From the NCBI RefSeq assembly GCF_026547205.1, contig NZ_CP106877.1, forward strand, positions 1,824,771 to 1,888,770: a DNA stretch of 64,000 bases, given 5' to 3'. The stretch comes from Fervidibacillus halotolerans. GTDB taxonomy: Bacteria; Bacillota; Bacilli; Bacillales; Caldibacillaceae. Under the pieces are notes generated by a model. That model saw only the letters and a program-made list of their open reading frames with translations. It was not told where the DNA came from and ran no database searches. Of this stretch, positions 53,251-63,574 are shown piece after piece (position 1 is the first letter of the stretch; each line of letters starts with the position of its first letter). Position numbers and translations under genes: made by a program.

Positions 53251-53306
53251 AAAAAATAAAACCCTCGGTACCGTGCGACAGCCATTGCACGTATCGAGGG
53301 TTTTTT
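53251..53306. terminator. Bidirectional terminator between the ABC permease and sftA
   Basis: CCCTCGGTACCGTGC pairs with GCACGTATCGAGGG. T6 follows on the plus strand and a T-rich run on the minus strand. Confidence 0.93.
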
Positions 53307-53313
53307 GATTTTT

Positions 53314-56001
53314 TTATTTATTGAATTGATGTAAATCTTGTTCGGTAATTAACACGTCGCGCGGTTTACTTCCCCGTTGTTCCGTAATGATTCCCTTTTC
53401 TTCCATCAATTCGATTAAGCGGGCCGCCCGATTATAGCCGATTCGAAAACGCCGTTGGAGGCTGGAGGTGGAAATGCTACCTTGTTGAACGGCAAATTCG
53501 CACGCTTCCAAAAAAAGTTCATCTTGATCTGCCATATCCGATTTTTTTATTAACTCTTCTTGTTGAAATAAATATTCCGGCTCTCCTTCTTTTCGCACAT
53601 GTTCCACAACGGATTCGATTTCATCGTCGGAAATAAACGGACCTTGCAAACGGACCGGTTTCGACGTGCCGTTTTCTAAAAATAACATATCCCCTTTACC
53701 AAGAAGTCGTTCGGCACCGCTTATGTCGATAATCGTTCGCGAATCCACTTGGGAAGAAACAGAAAAGGCAATCCGGGTCGGTACGTTCGCTTTAATGAGT
53801 CCCGTAATGACATCGACGGACGGTCTTTGGGTCGCAATCAATAGATGGATGCCGCACGCCCTTGCCTTTTGCGCAATTCTGCAGATGGCATCTTCCACAT
53901 CTGCAGGGGCCATCATCATCAAATCTGCCAATTCATCGATAATAATGACGATAAAAGGCATTTTCTCGCTTTCCTTTTCATTATACCGTTCAATATCTCG
54001 GACACCCTTTTCTGCAAATCGTTCGTACCGTCTTTCCATTTCCTCTACTGCCCATTTCAACGCTTGGGTCGCCGCCTTCACATCGGTAATGACCGGGCTA
54101 ATTAAGTGGGGTATTCCGTTATAAGGGGCAAGTTCCACCATTTTCGGGTCGATCATTAATAGTTTCACTTCATCCGGTCTCGCCTTATAAAGGAGACTGA
54201 TAATAAACGTATTAATACAGACGCTTTTTCCTGACCCAGTCGCTCCAGCAATCAACCCGTGGGGCATCTTTTTCAGATCGGTAATAACCGGTTTTCCAGC
54301 GATATCCAAACCGACTGCTACCGTCAGTGGGGAAGAAGCTTGTTTATATTCATTTTGTTCAATAATTTCCCGTAAAAAAACCGGCCTTCTTTGAACGTTC
54401 GGAACTTCGATACCGATCGTATGCTTTCCTGGAATTGGTGCTTCGATTCGTATATCCTTTGCAGCTAAACTTAATTTTAAATCATCGGTTAAATTTGTAA
54501 TCTTATTTACCTTTACCCCCATTTCCGGGGAAATTTCAAACCTCGTCACGCTCGGTCCTTCCGATGTGGATACGACTTTTGCAGCAACATGAAAACTTTT
54601 TAAAGTTTCATTTAATACTTCCACTTGTTCTGCAACCCATTCGATATTGGATGAATGTTCCATCGATCTGTTTAGTAAATGGATTGGTGGCAGGTGGTAA
54701 GGTCGTTCTTCATGTTTTTGTTGACGTTTTTTCATATCATCCTTTGTATGTATGAAATCCGATGCCTGTTCCTTCCGCTTTTGCAATTTTTCCCGATCGC
54801 TTTTTAACATCAAAACATTAAAAGGCACGGTTTTTTTCCTTTTTGTCGTTTGATGGTTTTCTTCTTCATGTGTCTTTTCCTTCAACTTTTCAGGATATGA
54901 GTGAGTTTTTGAAGGATGTGGATTGTTATACTGATTCGAAGGAACCGAATTTTCCGGTTCAACGTTAGATGGCGAGTCGATTTGGTCAGAACTTTCCTTC
55001 ATTCCTTGACGATCCATATCCGTAGAAATAGGGATTGTTTGTTCTGAATCCTTTTTCGTAAAATTGGATCCTTCCGCACCAAATTTTCGATCCTCTTGTT
55101 TGCTTTTTTCCGCTCCTTCGATTTTTTCGATTTCAATGACTTCCCATTCACGATTAACTGATTGAACGGGAAAATGTTCGTTCTTTCCACTTTTCGTTTT
55201 TTTTGCAAGTGGAAATTGCTCTTCGACGATTGTATCGACCGTCGTTTTTTCGGCCGCATCCGATCGTTGTTCCAAATGTTTCGGTGAAAAAGTTTCCCCT
55301 TCTACACTCATTTCCTTTGAACGATCTATCGCTTCATCCTTCGTCTGATCTGAGATTGGTTTTTCTTCGATTGTTTTTGATGGAATCGACCAATTGAATA
55401 TAGATTCCCCATCGACCATAGATTCTTCATCTATCACATTTTCTAATGAAATAGGTTTATCAACCGTTGTATTTTTCGTAGGACGAATTTTTTCTTTCCC
55501 ATCTCTTTTTTCTTCTTCATTTCCACTTTCCGTTGTAAATTTACGTATGGAAGAACGATCTTTCTCCTCCCTTTGAATATCGATATCGAAGGGATATAGT
55601 TCAAATTCAATCGGTTCTTCGTTTTTTTCCGTTCTCCGCCTATATCCATATATGGGGGATGGAATTGTTTCCGCATGGGAAATACGCCACTTTCGATTTC
55701 CCCCATTCGGACGTTCAGACACATTTTCTACCTGTCGATGCTTATTTTTATGTTCATGTAAATCGGTTTCCTTCATCTCCAGTCTGTCGAACCGTCTAAC
55801 ATTCGGATTATCCCTTTCTGAAAAGGATCTCTGCCTCTTTTTCTTCCTTTCCACTGCAGGGATTTGAAGTTCTTTATCCGGATATTTAAACGTCATCTTC
55901 GTTTGTACATCCTTTTGATGAATTTCTATGAGGTGAGATTCTCCATGATCCTTAACATCTTTTTTGTCTGAAAATGAAAACCATTTTTTCAGCCAATCCA
56001 T
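53314..56001 (-). CDS. sftA: DNA translocase SftA (FtsK/SpoIIIE family, soluble)
   Basis: An 895-residue septal DNA pump that clears chromosome DNA from the closing division site. There is no N-terminal transmembrane domain, unlike SpoIIIE. A long, charged, low-complexity linker (about 1-420) is followed by the motor with [35 protein letters not shown]-like Walker B ([20 protein letters not shown]) and [22 protein letters not shown]-terminal gamma winged helix ([20 protein letters not shown]) reads DNA polarity. It is the B. subtilis YtpT counterpart. Confidence 0.94.
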   Translation of the reverse strand: MDWLKKWFSFSDKKDVKDHGESHLIEIHQKDVQTKMTFKYPDKELQIPAVERKKKRQRSFSERDNPNVRRFDRLEMKETDLHEHKNKHRQVENVSERPNGGNRKWRISHAETIPSPIYGYRRRTEKNEEPIEFELYPFDIDIQREEKDRSSIRKFTTESGNEEEKRDGKEKIRPTKNTTVDKPISLENVIDEESMVDGESIFNWSIPSKTIEEKPISDQTKDEAIDRSKEMSVEGETFSPKHLEQRSDAAEKTTVDTIVEEQFPLAKKTKSGKNEHFPVQSVNREWEVIEIEKIEGAEKSKQEDRKFGAEGSNFTKKDSEQTIPISTDMDRQGMKESSDQIDSPSNVEPENSVPSNQYNNPHPSKTHSYPEKLKEKTHEEENHQTTKRKKTVPFNVLMLKSDREKLQKRKEQASDFIHTKDDMKKRQQKHEERPYHLPPIHLLNRSMEHSSNIEWVAEQVEVLNETLKSFHVAAKVVSTSEGPSVTRFEISPEMGVKVNKITNLTDDLKLSLAAKDIRIEAPIPGKHTIGIEVPNVQRRPVFLREIIEQNEYKQASSPLTVAVGLDIAGKPVITDLKKMPHGLIAGATGSGKSVCINTFIISLLYKARPDEVKLLMIDPKMVELAPYNGIPHLISPVITDVKAATQALKWAVEEMERRYERFAEKGVRDIERYNEKESEKMPFIVIIIDELADLMMMAPADVEDAICRIAQKARACGIHLLIATQRPSVDVITGLIKANVPTRIAFSVSSQVDSRTIIDISGAERLLGKGDMLFLENGTSKPVRLQGPFISDDEIESVVEHVRKEGEPEYLFQQEELIKKSDMADQDELFLEACEFAVQQGSISTSSLQRRFRIGYNRAARLIELMEEKGIITEQRGSKPRDVLITEQDLHQFNK

Positions 56002-56070
56002 CGTATCACTCTTTCATTTTTGCATGTATCATTATTTTACTATAAATAAATAAAAAGAAAAACTGACTCT

Positions 56071-56098
56071 AAAAAACCCCGTACAACAGTACGAGGTT
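56071..56098 (-). terminator. Terminator of the ytpQ-ytpR operon
   Basis: On the minus strand AACCTCGTAC-TGTT-GTACGGGGTT is followed by T4. It lies just downstream of the ytpR stop and before sftA. Confidence 0.88.
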
Positions 56099-56121
56099 CC
56101 TACATCTTTTCATTCGAATTT

Positions 56122-56736
56122 TTATGCTTGAAAATCGAACGGTTGACCAACTTCATAACGATCATCTAAAACGAGAATACCTTTTTCCTTCGGGGCATTC
56201 GGTAAATTCAATTCCTTCGCCGAACAAATCATCCCCTTCGAAGGTACACCTCTAAGTTCTGCTGGAGAAATCACCAGTCCATCTGGCATCACTGCTCCTA
56301 CCTTTGCAACGACCACCTTTTGGCCTTTCGCCACGTTCGGCGCACCGCATACGATTTGGAGGGTTTCCTCTCCTACATCCACATGACATACACTCAATTT
56401 ATCTGCCTTTGGATGTTTTTCATGGCCCTTCACATATCCGACAACAAACTTCGGTGAAAAATCTGCAGTTAGTTGTTCTTGAAACCCTTGATCTTTTAGT
56501 AATTGATTCAGTTCATTCAACAATTGTTCATTTCCGTTGACTGGACCGGAATATCCTTCTAAAGAAAAGTAAGTACTCGCTTGAAAAATATTGTATCCAA
56601 AGGTTTTATTCGTTTCCCGATCATAAATTCGAACGACATCTTCCTTTTTCTCAACTTCCATGCGTGTCCGATCAATCGGTGTAAGGGACACGATTAATGT
56701 ATCACCAATGCCTTCTTTGTTGTAAAATAGATTCAT
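56122..56736 (-). CDS. ytpR: YtpR-family tRNA-binding protein
   Basis: A 204-residue protein with an N-terminal alpha/beta domain and a C-terminal EMAP-II/OB-fold tRNA-binding domain like that of PheT (FVVGYVKGHEKHPKADKLSV; QIVCGAPNVAKGQKVVVAKV; GMICSAKELNLP). The function is unproven. It starts four bases after the ytpQ stop, so it is translated with it. Confidence 0.92.
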   Translation of the reverse strand: MNLFYNKEGIGDTLIVSLTPIDRTRMEVEKKEDVVRIYDRETNKTFGYNIFQASTYFSLEGYSGPVNGNEQLLNELNQLLKDQGFQEQLTADFSPKFVVGYVKGHEKHPKADKLSVCHVDVGEETLQIVCGAPNVAKGQKVVVAKVGAVMPDGLVISPAELRGVPSKGMICSAKELNLPNAPKEKGILVLDDRYEVGQPFDFQA

Positions 56737-56740
56737 CTTT

Positions 56741-57547
56741 CTACTCCTTTCTCGGTCGGTTTTTTGCCATAATAAAAATCGGTTCTAACTCCCCGTCTTT
56801 GTATAGGAATGAAAGGGAGGTAATGGGAACGAGGCCATTTGTAAAAAAATGCATCGACATTTGAGCCAAGATATCATATCCGGTATCGTTTTGAATATCG
56901 GCAAAAATAATCACATCTTGATGGGGGATGGAAATCACAAAGGTCCCCTTCACCTTATTTTTCATTTCTTGCAAAAATGTGTCGTTTAAAATTCGACTCG
57001 CATCATATCCATCGTTCGTATTTAAAAAATAAAAATCATTTCCGGACACGGAATCCTTTTTTAAAGGGGTCGGAAGGGAACGAACATTAAACATAGCAAT
57101 TTCACGAATCCGCTTTTGATCCCATTTTTCTTTTTCAACCATCTGTTGATCGATCAAACGATACGTCCGTCCGAGATCGATGGCGTAAAAAATTCGCGTC
57201 TCTGCCGTATGATCATCAAAAAGAAGTGGACCTCTTTCTTCCGTTTCGGTAGGGAAAGATGTGGAACGAATGACAGGGTAAATTTTTTTCTCATTTCCTA
57301 AAAGGATGGATTCGGCATTCATCGCCGTTAATCCTTCTTCCACATAATAAACGACATCTTCAATCGCCTTTTCCTTGTGCACTTCCCATTTGGATAGGAT
57401 CGGATTTAATGCAACGGAAATGCCCTTTTTCGTTTCTTTCAACTCCACTCGTAAAGTTTCATTCTCCCGATCATATGTAAACAGACGATCTTCCCGTCCT
57501 AGACGTTCCTCTAATATTTTTCTTAATTGTAAAACGGTCATTTTCAA
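56741..57547 (-). CDS. ytpQ: YtpQ, DUF1444-family protein
   Basis: A 268-residue cytosolic protein of unknown function, conserved in Bacillales. Landmarks are MKMTVLQLRKILEERLGRE, VYYVEEGLTAMN and YAIDLGRTYRLIDQQMVEKE. The TTG at 57547 fits the family start (M-K-M-T) and the GGGAGAT site. The thioredoxin-like ytpP that normally follows in this order is not seen upstream here. Confidence 0.9.
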   Translation of the reverse strand: MKMTVLQLRKILEERLGREDRLFTYDRENETLRVELKETKKGISVALNPILSKWEVHKEKAIEDVVYYVEEGLTAMNAESILLGNEKKIYPVIRSTSFPTETEERGPLLFDDHTAETRIFYAIDLGRTYRLIDQQMVEKEKWDQKRIREIAMFNVRSLPTPLKKDSVSGNDFYFLNTNDGYDASRILNDTFLQEMKNKVKGTFVISIPHQDVIIFADIQNDTGYDILAQMSMHFFTNGLVPITSLSFLYKDGELEPIFIMAKNRPRKE

Positions 57548-57778
57548 TCAAACCATCTCCCGTTTTCAAATCTTCCATCCACTCTTTGACCGATATTTGT
57601 AAAAAGGGCTCACTTCCCCCTTGTCAAAGTTCGTTTTAAGGAACATGAATGGATTGTATCCATACTGATATTATCAAAGGTTCGTAATTTAATCCACTTT
57701 TTACGAACATTTTCTTGCAAATATACCCTTTGATGAATTGCTTAATGAAATGAAAGCATAAAAGTTTTTAAAATTTAG

Positions 57779-57805
57779 TAAAAAAAATGAAAATTGATCC
57801 GATAT
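57779..57805 (+). promoter_or_regulatory. SigD (flagellar/chemotaxis) promoter of the chemoreceptor gene
   Basis: TAAA (57779-57782), exactly 15 bases, then TCCGATAT (57798-57805), against the SigD consensus TAAA-N15-GCCGATAT; only one position differs. The gap 57548-57778 upstream shows no other feature. Confidence 0.75.
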
Positions 57806-57876
57806 AAATTTTATAGTATGTAAAATTTATTAAAATTTAGTAACATTTGATTTTTTTATCATAGGAGGTTTCATCG

Positions 57877-59931
57877 GTGAACTCGATTAGGAAAAAGTTA
57901 GGTGGCATTATTTTTATCGCCGTATTTAGCTTCCTCATTCTTATAGTCTTCAATTTTTTTTACACACATACGATCAATAAGGCAAACTTAGAAAAGGATG
58001 CATTTTTAAACATTGCTTTGAAAAATAAACAATTGCTAGAAAAATTTGCTCTAACTCGTTCGAAAGACCAACAATATTTACGTGCACCCACTGAAGAATT
58101 GGCGGAAGAAACAAGACAATCGATCGACGAAATTATAAAAGAAGTAAATTCCCTGTTGAACGAATTGGATGATCAATCATCATTTACTGAATCCTTTCAA
58201 TTGACGAAAGAACAGTTTGAAAAATATAAAGAAGAATTTTCCTTCCTTGAATCATTAAATCAAAAAATAGGATACGATTCCGATACGGGTTTCCAATTGG
58301 AACGAAAACGAACAAAAGAAGAACTGGAACAGGCGATTACCAATTTAGACAATGGGAAGTTAAAGGAATTGTTACTACAATTGCAACAAAAAGAAAGTGC
58401 GTATTTCGATCATAAGACGGAAGGAAATTTCATCTCAACGATGAATTCTCTTCATCTATTTTCAGAAGAAATAGAAAAACAAATATTGGATGATGATTTA
58501 CGAAAGCAACTTTCCGAATTGGCAAATAATTATGAAGCTGCCTTTAATCAATTGTACGGAGCGTACGAACAACAAAAACGAATCGTCCTTTTGTTCGATG
58601 AAATTGCCGAAACGATTTCAAATACCGTTTCTGAAACAGAAAGCAAAGTAATGGAAGAAGTCGAACAATTGGCAAATAAAACGGAAAATAGCATAACCAA
58701 ATTCCAATGGACAACAATCGGTAGTAGCCTTATACTAATTGGAATCGTTTTAGGCATTTCATACATCATTTCAAGAAATCTTGTCATCTCCATTTATAAA
58801 ATTAAAAAGGGTGTACAAACAATTGAAAACGGCAATTTCACATACCGTGTACATGTTAAAGGAAAAGATGAGTTGGCAGAGCTTTCAAAGGCTTTCAACC
58901 GAATGGCTGAAAAAGTACAACAATCTTTTTTGAACATATCGGATTCGGCCAATCATATTCAATCGTCGGCGGAAAATTTAGCGACTTTTGTGAAGGAAAC
59001 AACCGTTCAAAGTGAGGAATTTGGACAGGCAATTCAACAAGTGGCTATCGGTGCAAATGAACAAACGGTACAGATTGAAAAAGGGCTGGGATTGATCAAA
59101 CAAATGTCCGAATCGATTTACGTAACAAATGAAAAAAGTAAGGAAATCGCCTCAGATGCCGAACAATCGGAAAAAGAAGGCCAAAACGGATTGGAAGTAA
59201 TCCACGAACTGGAAAAAACGAATCACCATTTCGATGAATTATCGAAAAGTTTGATTACCCAAGTCCAAAAAGTATCAAAGAACTTCCAACAGATAACAAA
59301 TATCGTCCAAACGATTGAAGAAATTGCTGAAAATACGAATTTACTCGCCCTAAATGCTGCCATCGAATCAGCAAGGGCCGGACATGCAGGTAGAGGATTT
59401 GCAGTTGTCAGTGAAGAAATTCGAAAATTGGCAACCCGAGCAAAAAACGAAACGAGAGAAATTCAACAACTTGTCGAACAATTAAATGACGATATTTCCA
59501 CATTGACAGAAAATGCAGAAACATTCCATCATTATAAAGTCGTCCATGGAAAATCGGTAAATACGACGAAAGACGCGTTTACAAAAATCATTAACCATAT
59601 GTCAAATATTAACGGTCAAATCATCGATATTACCCGTTTCATAGACAATATGGAAAATATGGGAAATGAAATTGTAAATAAACTCGATGACATTCACCGA
59701 ATTTCCGAACAATTCGGTGGAGTGGCCCAAGAGGTAAATGCGTCGAGTGAAACCCATATGGAAGCGATCCAGCAAGTCAACCGGGCAGCGAACTCCTTAA
59801 GTCAAATTTCCACTTCTTTGCATCAAGAAATCGCCCAATATACAATCACCTTGTCAGACGAAGGAAATCAACATGACAAAAAAAGTCCGAAGAAAAAAAG
59901 AAAGACGCGTTTTTTTTGGAAAAAAGGATAA
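57877..59931 (+). CDS. Methyl-accepting chemotaxis protein
   Basis: A 684-residue membrane chemoreceptor starting at GTG after AGGAGG. TM1 is at about 8-30, a helical extracellular sensor at about 31-282, TM2 at about 283-303 ([20 protein letters not shown]), then a HAMP domain ([20 protein letters not shown]). The signalling tip has [20 protein letters not shown]. The sensor is a four-helix-bundle type, without a Cache fold visible. The end is basic ([17 protein letters not shown]), with no CheR-binding pentapeptide. The ligand is unknown. Confidence 0.93.
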   Translation: MNSIRKKLGGIIFIAVFSFLILIVFNFFYTHTINKANLEKDAFLNIALKNKQLLEKFALTRSKDQQYLRAPTEELAEETRQSIDEIIKEVNSLLNELDDQSSFTESFQLTKEQFEKYKEEFSFLESLNQKIGYDSDTGFQLERKRTKEELEQAITNLDNGKLKELLLQLQQKESAYFDHKTEGNFISTMNSLHLFSEEIEKQILDDDLRKQLSELANNYEAAFNQLYGAYEQQKRIVLLFDEIAETISNTVSETESKVMEEVEQLANKTENSITKFQWTTIGSSLILIGIVLGISYIISRNLVISIYKIKKGVQTIENGNFTYRVHVKGKDELAELSKAFNRMAEKVQQSFLNISDSANHIQSSAENLATFVKETTVQSEEFGQAIQQVAIGANEQTVQIEKGLGLIKQMSESIYVTNEKSKEIASDAEQSEKEGQNGLEVIHELEKTNHHFDELSKSLITQVQKVSKNFQQITNIVQTIEEIAENTNLLALNAAIESARAGHAGRGFAVVSEEIRKLATRAKNETREIQQLVEQLNDDISTLTENAETFHHYKVVHGKSVNTTKDAFTKIINHMSNINGQIIDITRFIDNMENMGNEIVNKLDDIHRISEQFGGVAQEVNASSETHMEAIQQVNRAANSLSQISTSLHQEIAQYTITLSDEGNQHDKKSPKKKRKTRFFWKKG

Positions 59932-60201
59932 TCCCAAAAAGAATCATCATTTTTTTAGAAAACGATTGAAAAGAACATGATTCAATTTTGACACAGGAAG
60001 CGCATCCTACGTCCAAATATCACTTGGATTTCACTCCTTTTTTAGAAACATAGTGAAGAGGGAATATTCAATTGACGATATGTACATTTTCAGCAAACAA
60101 AGCATATGGATTCCACAAACGGATTTTCTATAAACTTCCCGTTCTATCTAAACATACAGGGGATAAGTAGTGTCCTATTGGTCCTTCAGTTGATAAAAGA
60201 G

Positions 60202-60307
60202 AGGGTGGCGACGAATCCAATGGGAACAGCACGATCCGAAGCCCCCACAGGATCTTGGTTTGCGAGTCAAGGAGGCTAGGTCATGCCCGCAGAAAGCGCC
60301 ACCACCA
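60202..60307 (+). repeat. Dispersed intergenic repeat, copy 2
   Basis: It shares with 46671-46769 the ordered blocks GGCGAC, GGGAACAG, GAAGCCCCC, GAGTC-AGGAGGCT, AGGTC-TGCCCG, and AGAAAGCGCC-CCACC. It lies between the chemoreceptor gene and the lipoprotein gene; the 270 bases before it hold no gene. Same family as copy 1, in the same orientation. Confidence 0.7.
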
Positions 60308-60324
60308 ATAAGAAATTAACCGCA

Positions 60325-60357
60325 TTTTAAAAGGGGCTGTACTTGTTGAACAGCCCC
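60325..60357 (-). terminator. Terminator of the lipoprotein gene
   Basis: GGGGCTGT and ACAGCCCC are perfect eight-base arms; on the minus strand TTTTAAAA follows. About 27 bases past the stop. Confidence 0.8.
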
Positions 60358-60383
60358 AATCCTTTCCTTTCAACGAATTCAAA

Positions 60384-60896
60384 TTATCCGTTTTGCAATT
60401 GTACGGAAGAGACGATTTCCATCATCATGCCCGCATCATCAGCCAAATCTTTTTTATTCGTTTCCGTTGTCAATTTAATTCCACCAATTCCAACTGTCAA
60501 CTCGTAAACGTCTTCTTCCACTTCCTTTAATACTATGTACCCGAATCGATCATCGGATTGGAAAGTCTCGTTTAAAAGATAGTCCTCTCCCGTTTCCGCT
60601 GTTGCTTCATAAACAACTTGACTTTTTTCATCCTCATTCGGATTGATAAAAAGTAAATACAACTTGTCCCCTCGCGTTAAAATAACATTATTCGGATCCG
60701 TCTCATCGACTTCGATTCCATGGGGTAAGTATAGGGAAAGCGTTTCTTTTTCTACATTTGCATTTTTCGCCTTTGCTTCAAAGACTTCCACCGCCTGTTC
60801 CTTCGCTTTCTCAGTCTCTTCTTCTAACGTTCCCGTACAGGCTGTTAACAAAGATAGCAACATGATAAGGAACAACCATTTTCGTTTAAAAAGCAT
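60384..60896 (-). CDS. Putative lipoprotein of unknown function
   Basis: A 170-residue exported protein with signal peptide MLFKRKWLFLIMLLSLLTAC; Cys20 is the lipid-attachment site. The mature part has an acidic helical start (LEEETEKAKEQAVEVFEAKA) and a beta-rich domain (LPHGIEVDETDPNNVILTRG). The ATG at 60896 has AAGGAGG in front; the longer frame is wrong. The family is not recognised with certainty. Confidence 0.82.
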   Translation of the reverse strand: MLFKRKWLFLIMLLSLLTACTGTLEEETEKAKEQAVEVFEAKAKNANVEKETLSLYLPHGIEVDETDPNNVILTRGDKLYLLFINPNEDEKSQVVYEATAETGEDYLLNETFQSDDRFGYIVLKEVEEDVYELTVGIGGIKLTTETNKKDLADDAGMMMEIVSSVQLQNG

Positions 60897-61086
60897 ATAC
60901 GTCCTCCTTATTTTTGAATAGAGGCTGTGAATGGATGTATTTATCATACAAAGAAATGTCGAACTTTGACAAGCTTCATTTAGTTTTTAAAAGGATTTTT
61001 ATTATATTTGTAAAAAACGTCATAAAGATGTAAAAGTATGATTCAATTACTTATTACTAGCCTTTCCTAAAGCAAATGATTTTATG

Positions 61087-61599
61087 TTATCCGTTCATTC
61101 GGTAGATGAATTGCCCCTTTAACATTCGGACGACGTGGGAAAACATTTCTCCCCGGGTAATCAATCCATTGGTAAAAATTCCGATTGCTCCCTCATGATG
61201 GCGGATATTTTCCCGCATACAATAATCGTCCATAATCGGACCTAACTCTTCGCCCGTTCTAAGCCTTTCGCTAATTTCATCCGGTAAAAGAATTCGAGCA
61301 CCTCCAGCAATAATCGGCGAATGGTCCGTCTTTGAATAAAGGGCCCCCCAATTGCAAAGCATTAAACCGTATGGCGTTTCCGTGACACCACCTTCTAAAC
61401 CGATTCCAAGGTCCGCATTCGTTGTTTCCAAAGCCTTTTTTGCCCGCTGAATCGCTCCTTCAATCGTTTCCTCATCCGAAAAAGGTTGGTCACTAACCCC
61501 AGAAGGTACACGTACACTGATAATTTCATCGTTTTCTGAAAATACCCGTTGAACCGCTTCTATTTTTGCTAGATTCGTCGAGCCAATTCCAATTTTCAT
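61087..61599 (-). CDS. DUF84-family inosine/xanthosine triphosphatase-like protein
   Basis: A 170-residue protein related to YjjX, which hydrolyses non-canonical purine triphosphates. Motifs include IGIGSTNLAKIEAVQRVF, VSDQPFSDEETIEGAIQRAK and GIGLEGGV. The ATG at 61599 follows AAAGGGAAAC. The activity is inferred from the family. Confidence 0.88.
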   Translation of the reverse strand: MKIGIGSTNLAKIEAVQRVFSENDEIISVRVPSGVSDQPFSDEETIEGAIQRAKKALETTNADLGIGLEGGVTETPYGLMLCNWGALYSKTDHSPIIAGGARILLPDEISERLRTGEELGPIMDDYCMRENIRHHEGAIGIFTNGLITRGEMFSHVVRMLKGQFIYRMNG

Positions 61600-61662
61600 T
61601 TTTCTGTTTCCCTTTCTCACCTATAAAAATTTGTCACAACGTTCGATCGATGATTTTTTCAA

Positions 61663-62742
61663 CTATACATTTCGTTTAATGGTTTCGAAGGTCGTTTGAT
61701 CTAACGATTTAACTAGACGGACGAGCAATTCTTTCGCAGCCAAATAATCATCCACATGAATAATGGATGCAGACGTATGAATATATCGCGAACAAATGCC
61801 GATGACCGCACTTGGCACACCACGATTTGCAATATGCACTTGCCCAGCATCCGTACCTCCGCGGGAAACAAAATATTGGTAAGGTATGTTTTCCGATTCG
61901 GCTGTATCTAAAATAAATTCCCGCATACCTCGATGAGTCACCATGGAACGATCTAAAATTCGAACCAGAACCCCTTTTCCTAAATGACCAAATTCTTTTG
62001 GATCACCGGTCATATCGTTGGCTGGACTCGCATCGAGGGCAAAGAAAATATCCGGTTGAATCATATAAGCGCTCGTTCTTGCTCCACGTAATCCGACTTC
62101 TTCTTGTACCGTTGCCCCAGAATATAAGATGTTCGGTATGGTTTCATCTTTCAATTCTTTTAACAATTCAATTGAAAGACCGCAACCGTACCGGTTATCC
62201 CATGCTTTAGCCATTATTTTTTTTCCATTGGCCATCGGCGTAAAAGGACATACTGGAACGACTTGTTGTCCCGGCTTTACACCTAACTTGATAGCATCTT
62301 CCCGATCGTCTGCTCCGATATCAATTAACATGTTTTCAATTTTCATCGGCTTTTTTCTCGTTTCTTCATCGAGTAAATGGGGAGGAATGGAACCGATTAC
62401 GCCAGGAATCGTCCCTTGATCGGTGACGATTTGCACACGTTGGGCTAAAAGGACTTGATTCCACCAGCCACCGATCGGTTGAAAACGAATCATACCGTTA
62501 TCCGTGATAGATGTGACCATAAAACCGACTTCATCCATATGACCGGCAACCATAACTGTTGGACCGTCACTATTACCCCGCTTGATTCCAAAGATGCTCC
62601 CTAAACGGTCTTGAACGACTTCATCTGCATATTTTTCCAGTTCCTTTTTCATAAACTGCCGAACGAGATGTTCATTCCCTGCTACACCTGGAAGTTCCGT
62701 TAATGTTTTAAATAGTTGCATTGTTTCCTGATTCACTGTCAT
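61663..62742 (-). CDS. ytoP: M42-family aminopeptidase YtoP
   Basis: A 359-residue dinuclear metallopeptidase that trims peptides in the cytosol. Metal-binding and catalytic blocks are [54 protein letters not shown] and [20 protein letters not shown]. The ATG at 62742 follows AAGGAAAAGGGG. It is the neighbour of ytzB as in B. subtilis. Confidence 0.93.
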   Translation of the reverse strand: MTVNQETMQLFKTLTELPGVAGNEHLVRQFMKKELEKYADEVVQDRLGSIFGIKRGNSDGPTVMVAGHMDEVGFMVTSITDNGMIRFQPIGGWWNQVLLAQRVQIVTDQGTIPGVIGSIPPHLLDEETRKKPMKIENMLIDIGADDREDAIKLGVKPGQQVVPVCPFTPMANGKKIMAKAWDNRYGCGLSIELLKELKDETIPNILYSGATVQEEVGLRGARTSAYMIQPDIFFALDASPANDMTGDPKEFGHLGKGVLVRILDRSMVTHRGMREFILDTAESENIPYQYFVSRGGTDAGQVHIANRGVPSAVIGICSRYIHTSASIIHVDDYLAAKELLVRLVKSLDQTTFETIKRNV

Positions 62743-63077
62743 ACCCCTTTTCCTTAGATTTACGAAATAATTAGCTATGATTATTGTACACAACATTTTC
62801 TTCAATGACTATATGTCCTTTTCAAAAAACAGAAAATATTGAACGATGAAATCGAAATGGAATTCTTCTGTCACTATTGTCAATGGTTTTTTCTCAATAT
62901 ACCAGTTAAGCTTTCCCTCCTCTCTAATTTTCGAAAAATAATTTTTTACTTAAAAAAACCTTTACATCTACACCTCACCTTCGATTCCCCCCATATGGAA
63001 TTTCATTACAAAAAACCGTATACTAATACCATAAATGGGGAATCTGCTTTTGGTTTAAAAAGAAAGGAATGAATCGT

Positions 63078-63377
63078 ATGAAATGGAAAGATTTTTTTAC
63101 CGGTTTTACAATCGGGGCAGCAATCGGGGTGTTCACAAAAACATATCGAAAAAAAATACATCGCTCTGAAGAGATTTTGAATCTTATAAAAAATGAAATG
63201 AATCCATACGGTAAAATCGTTGGATCTTGGATATTGGCTCAACCGGAACGTATGCAAAGTGGAGAAGGGACAACCCTCGTATATAAAGGAGGAATTACAC
63301 AAATTCGAGAAGGGGAGCGGAAATATATGGATTTTATCGTCGATGCATACACAGGGGAAATTCTTCATTTCGAATAA
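63078..63377 (+). CDS. ytzB: YtzB, small PepSY-like membrane-anchored protein
   Basis: A 99-residue protein with a hydrophobic N-terminus (FFTGFTIGAAIGVFTKTY) and a PepSY-like C-terminal fold ending YMDFIVDAYTGEILHFE. The ATG at 63078 has AAAGGA nine bases upstream; an ATG three codons earlier is too close to it. Divergent from ytoP. Confidence 0.85.
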   Translation: MKWKDFFTGFTIGAAIGVFTKTYRKKIHRSEEILNLIKNEMNPYGKIVGSWILAQPERMQSGEGTTLVYKGGITQIREGERKYMDFIVDAYTGEILHFE

Positions 63378-63574
63378 GCGGATTGCGGGTTGAAAAAGGT
63401 CGTTTTATTTGAAAAAGGGTTTACAAAATCTATCATTTACAAGGTATATAAAAATATTTGTGCAATTCCAAAAAATAAATTATAATTATTTTCAGATTAT
63501 TTCATTTTTTGAAAGGAGTGAGCCCTTTTTAAATTTAAATAGGAATCGAGCAAAAAAGGGGAAGGGGGAAAAAT

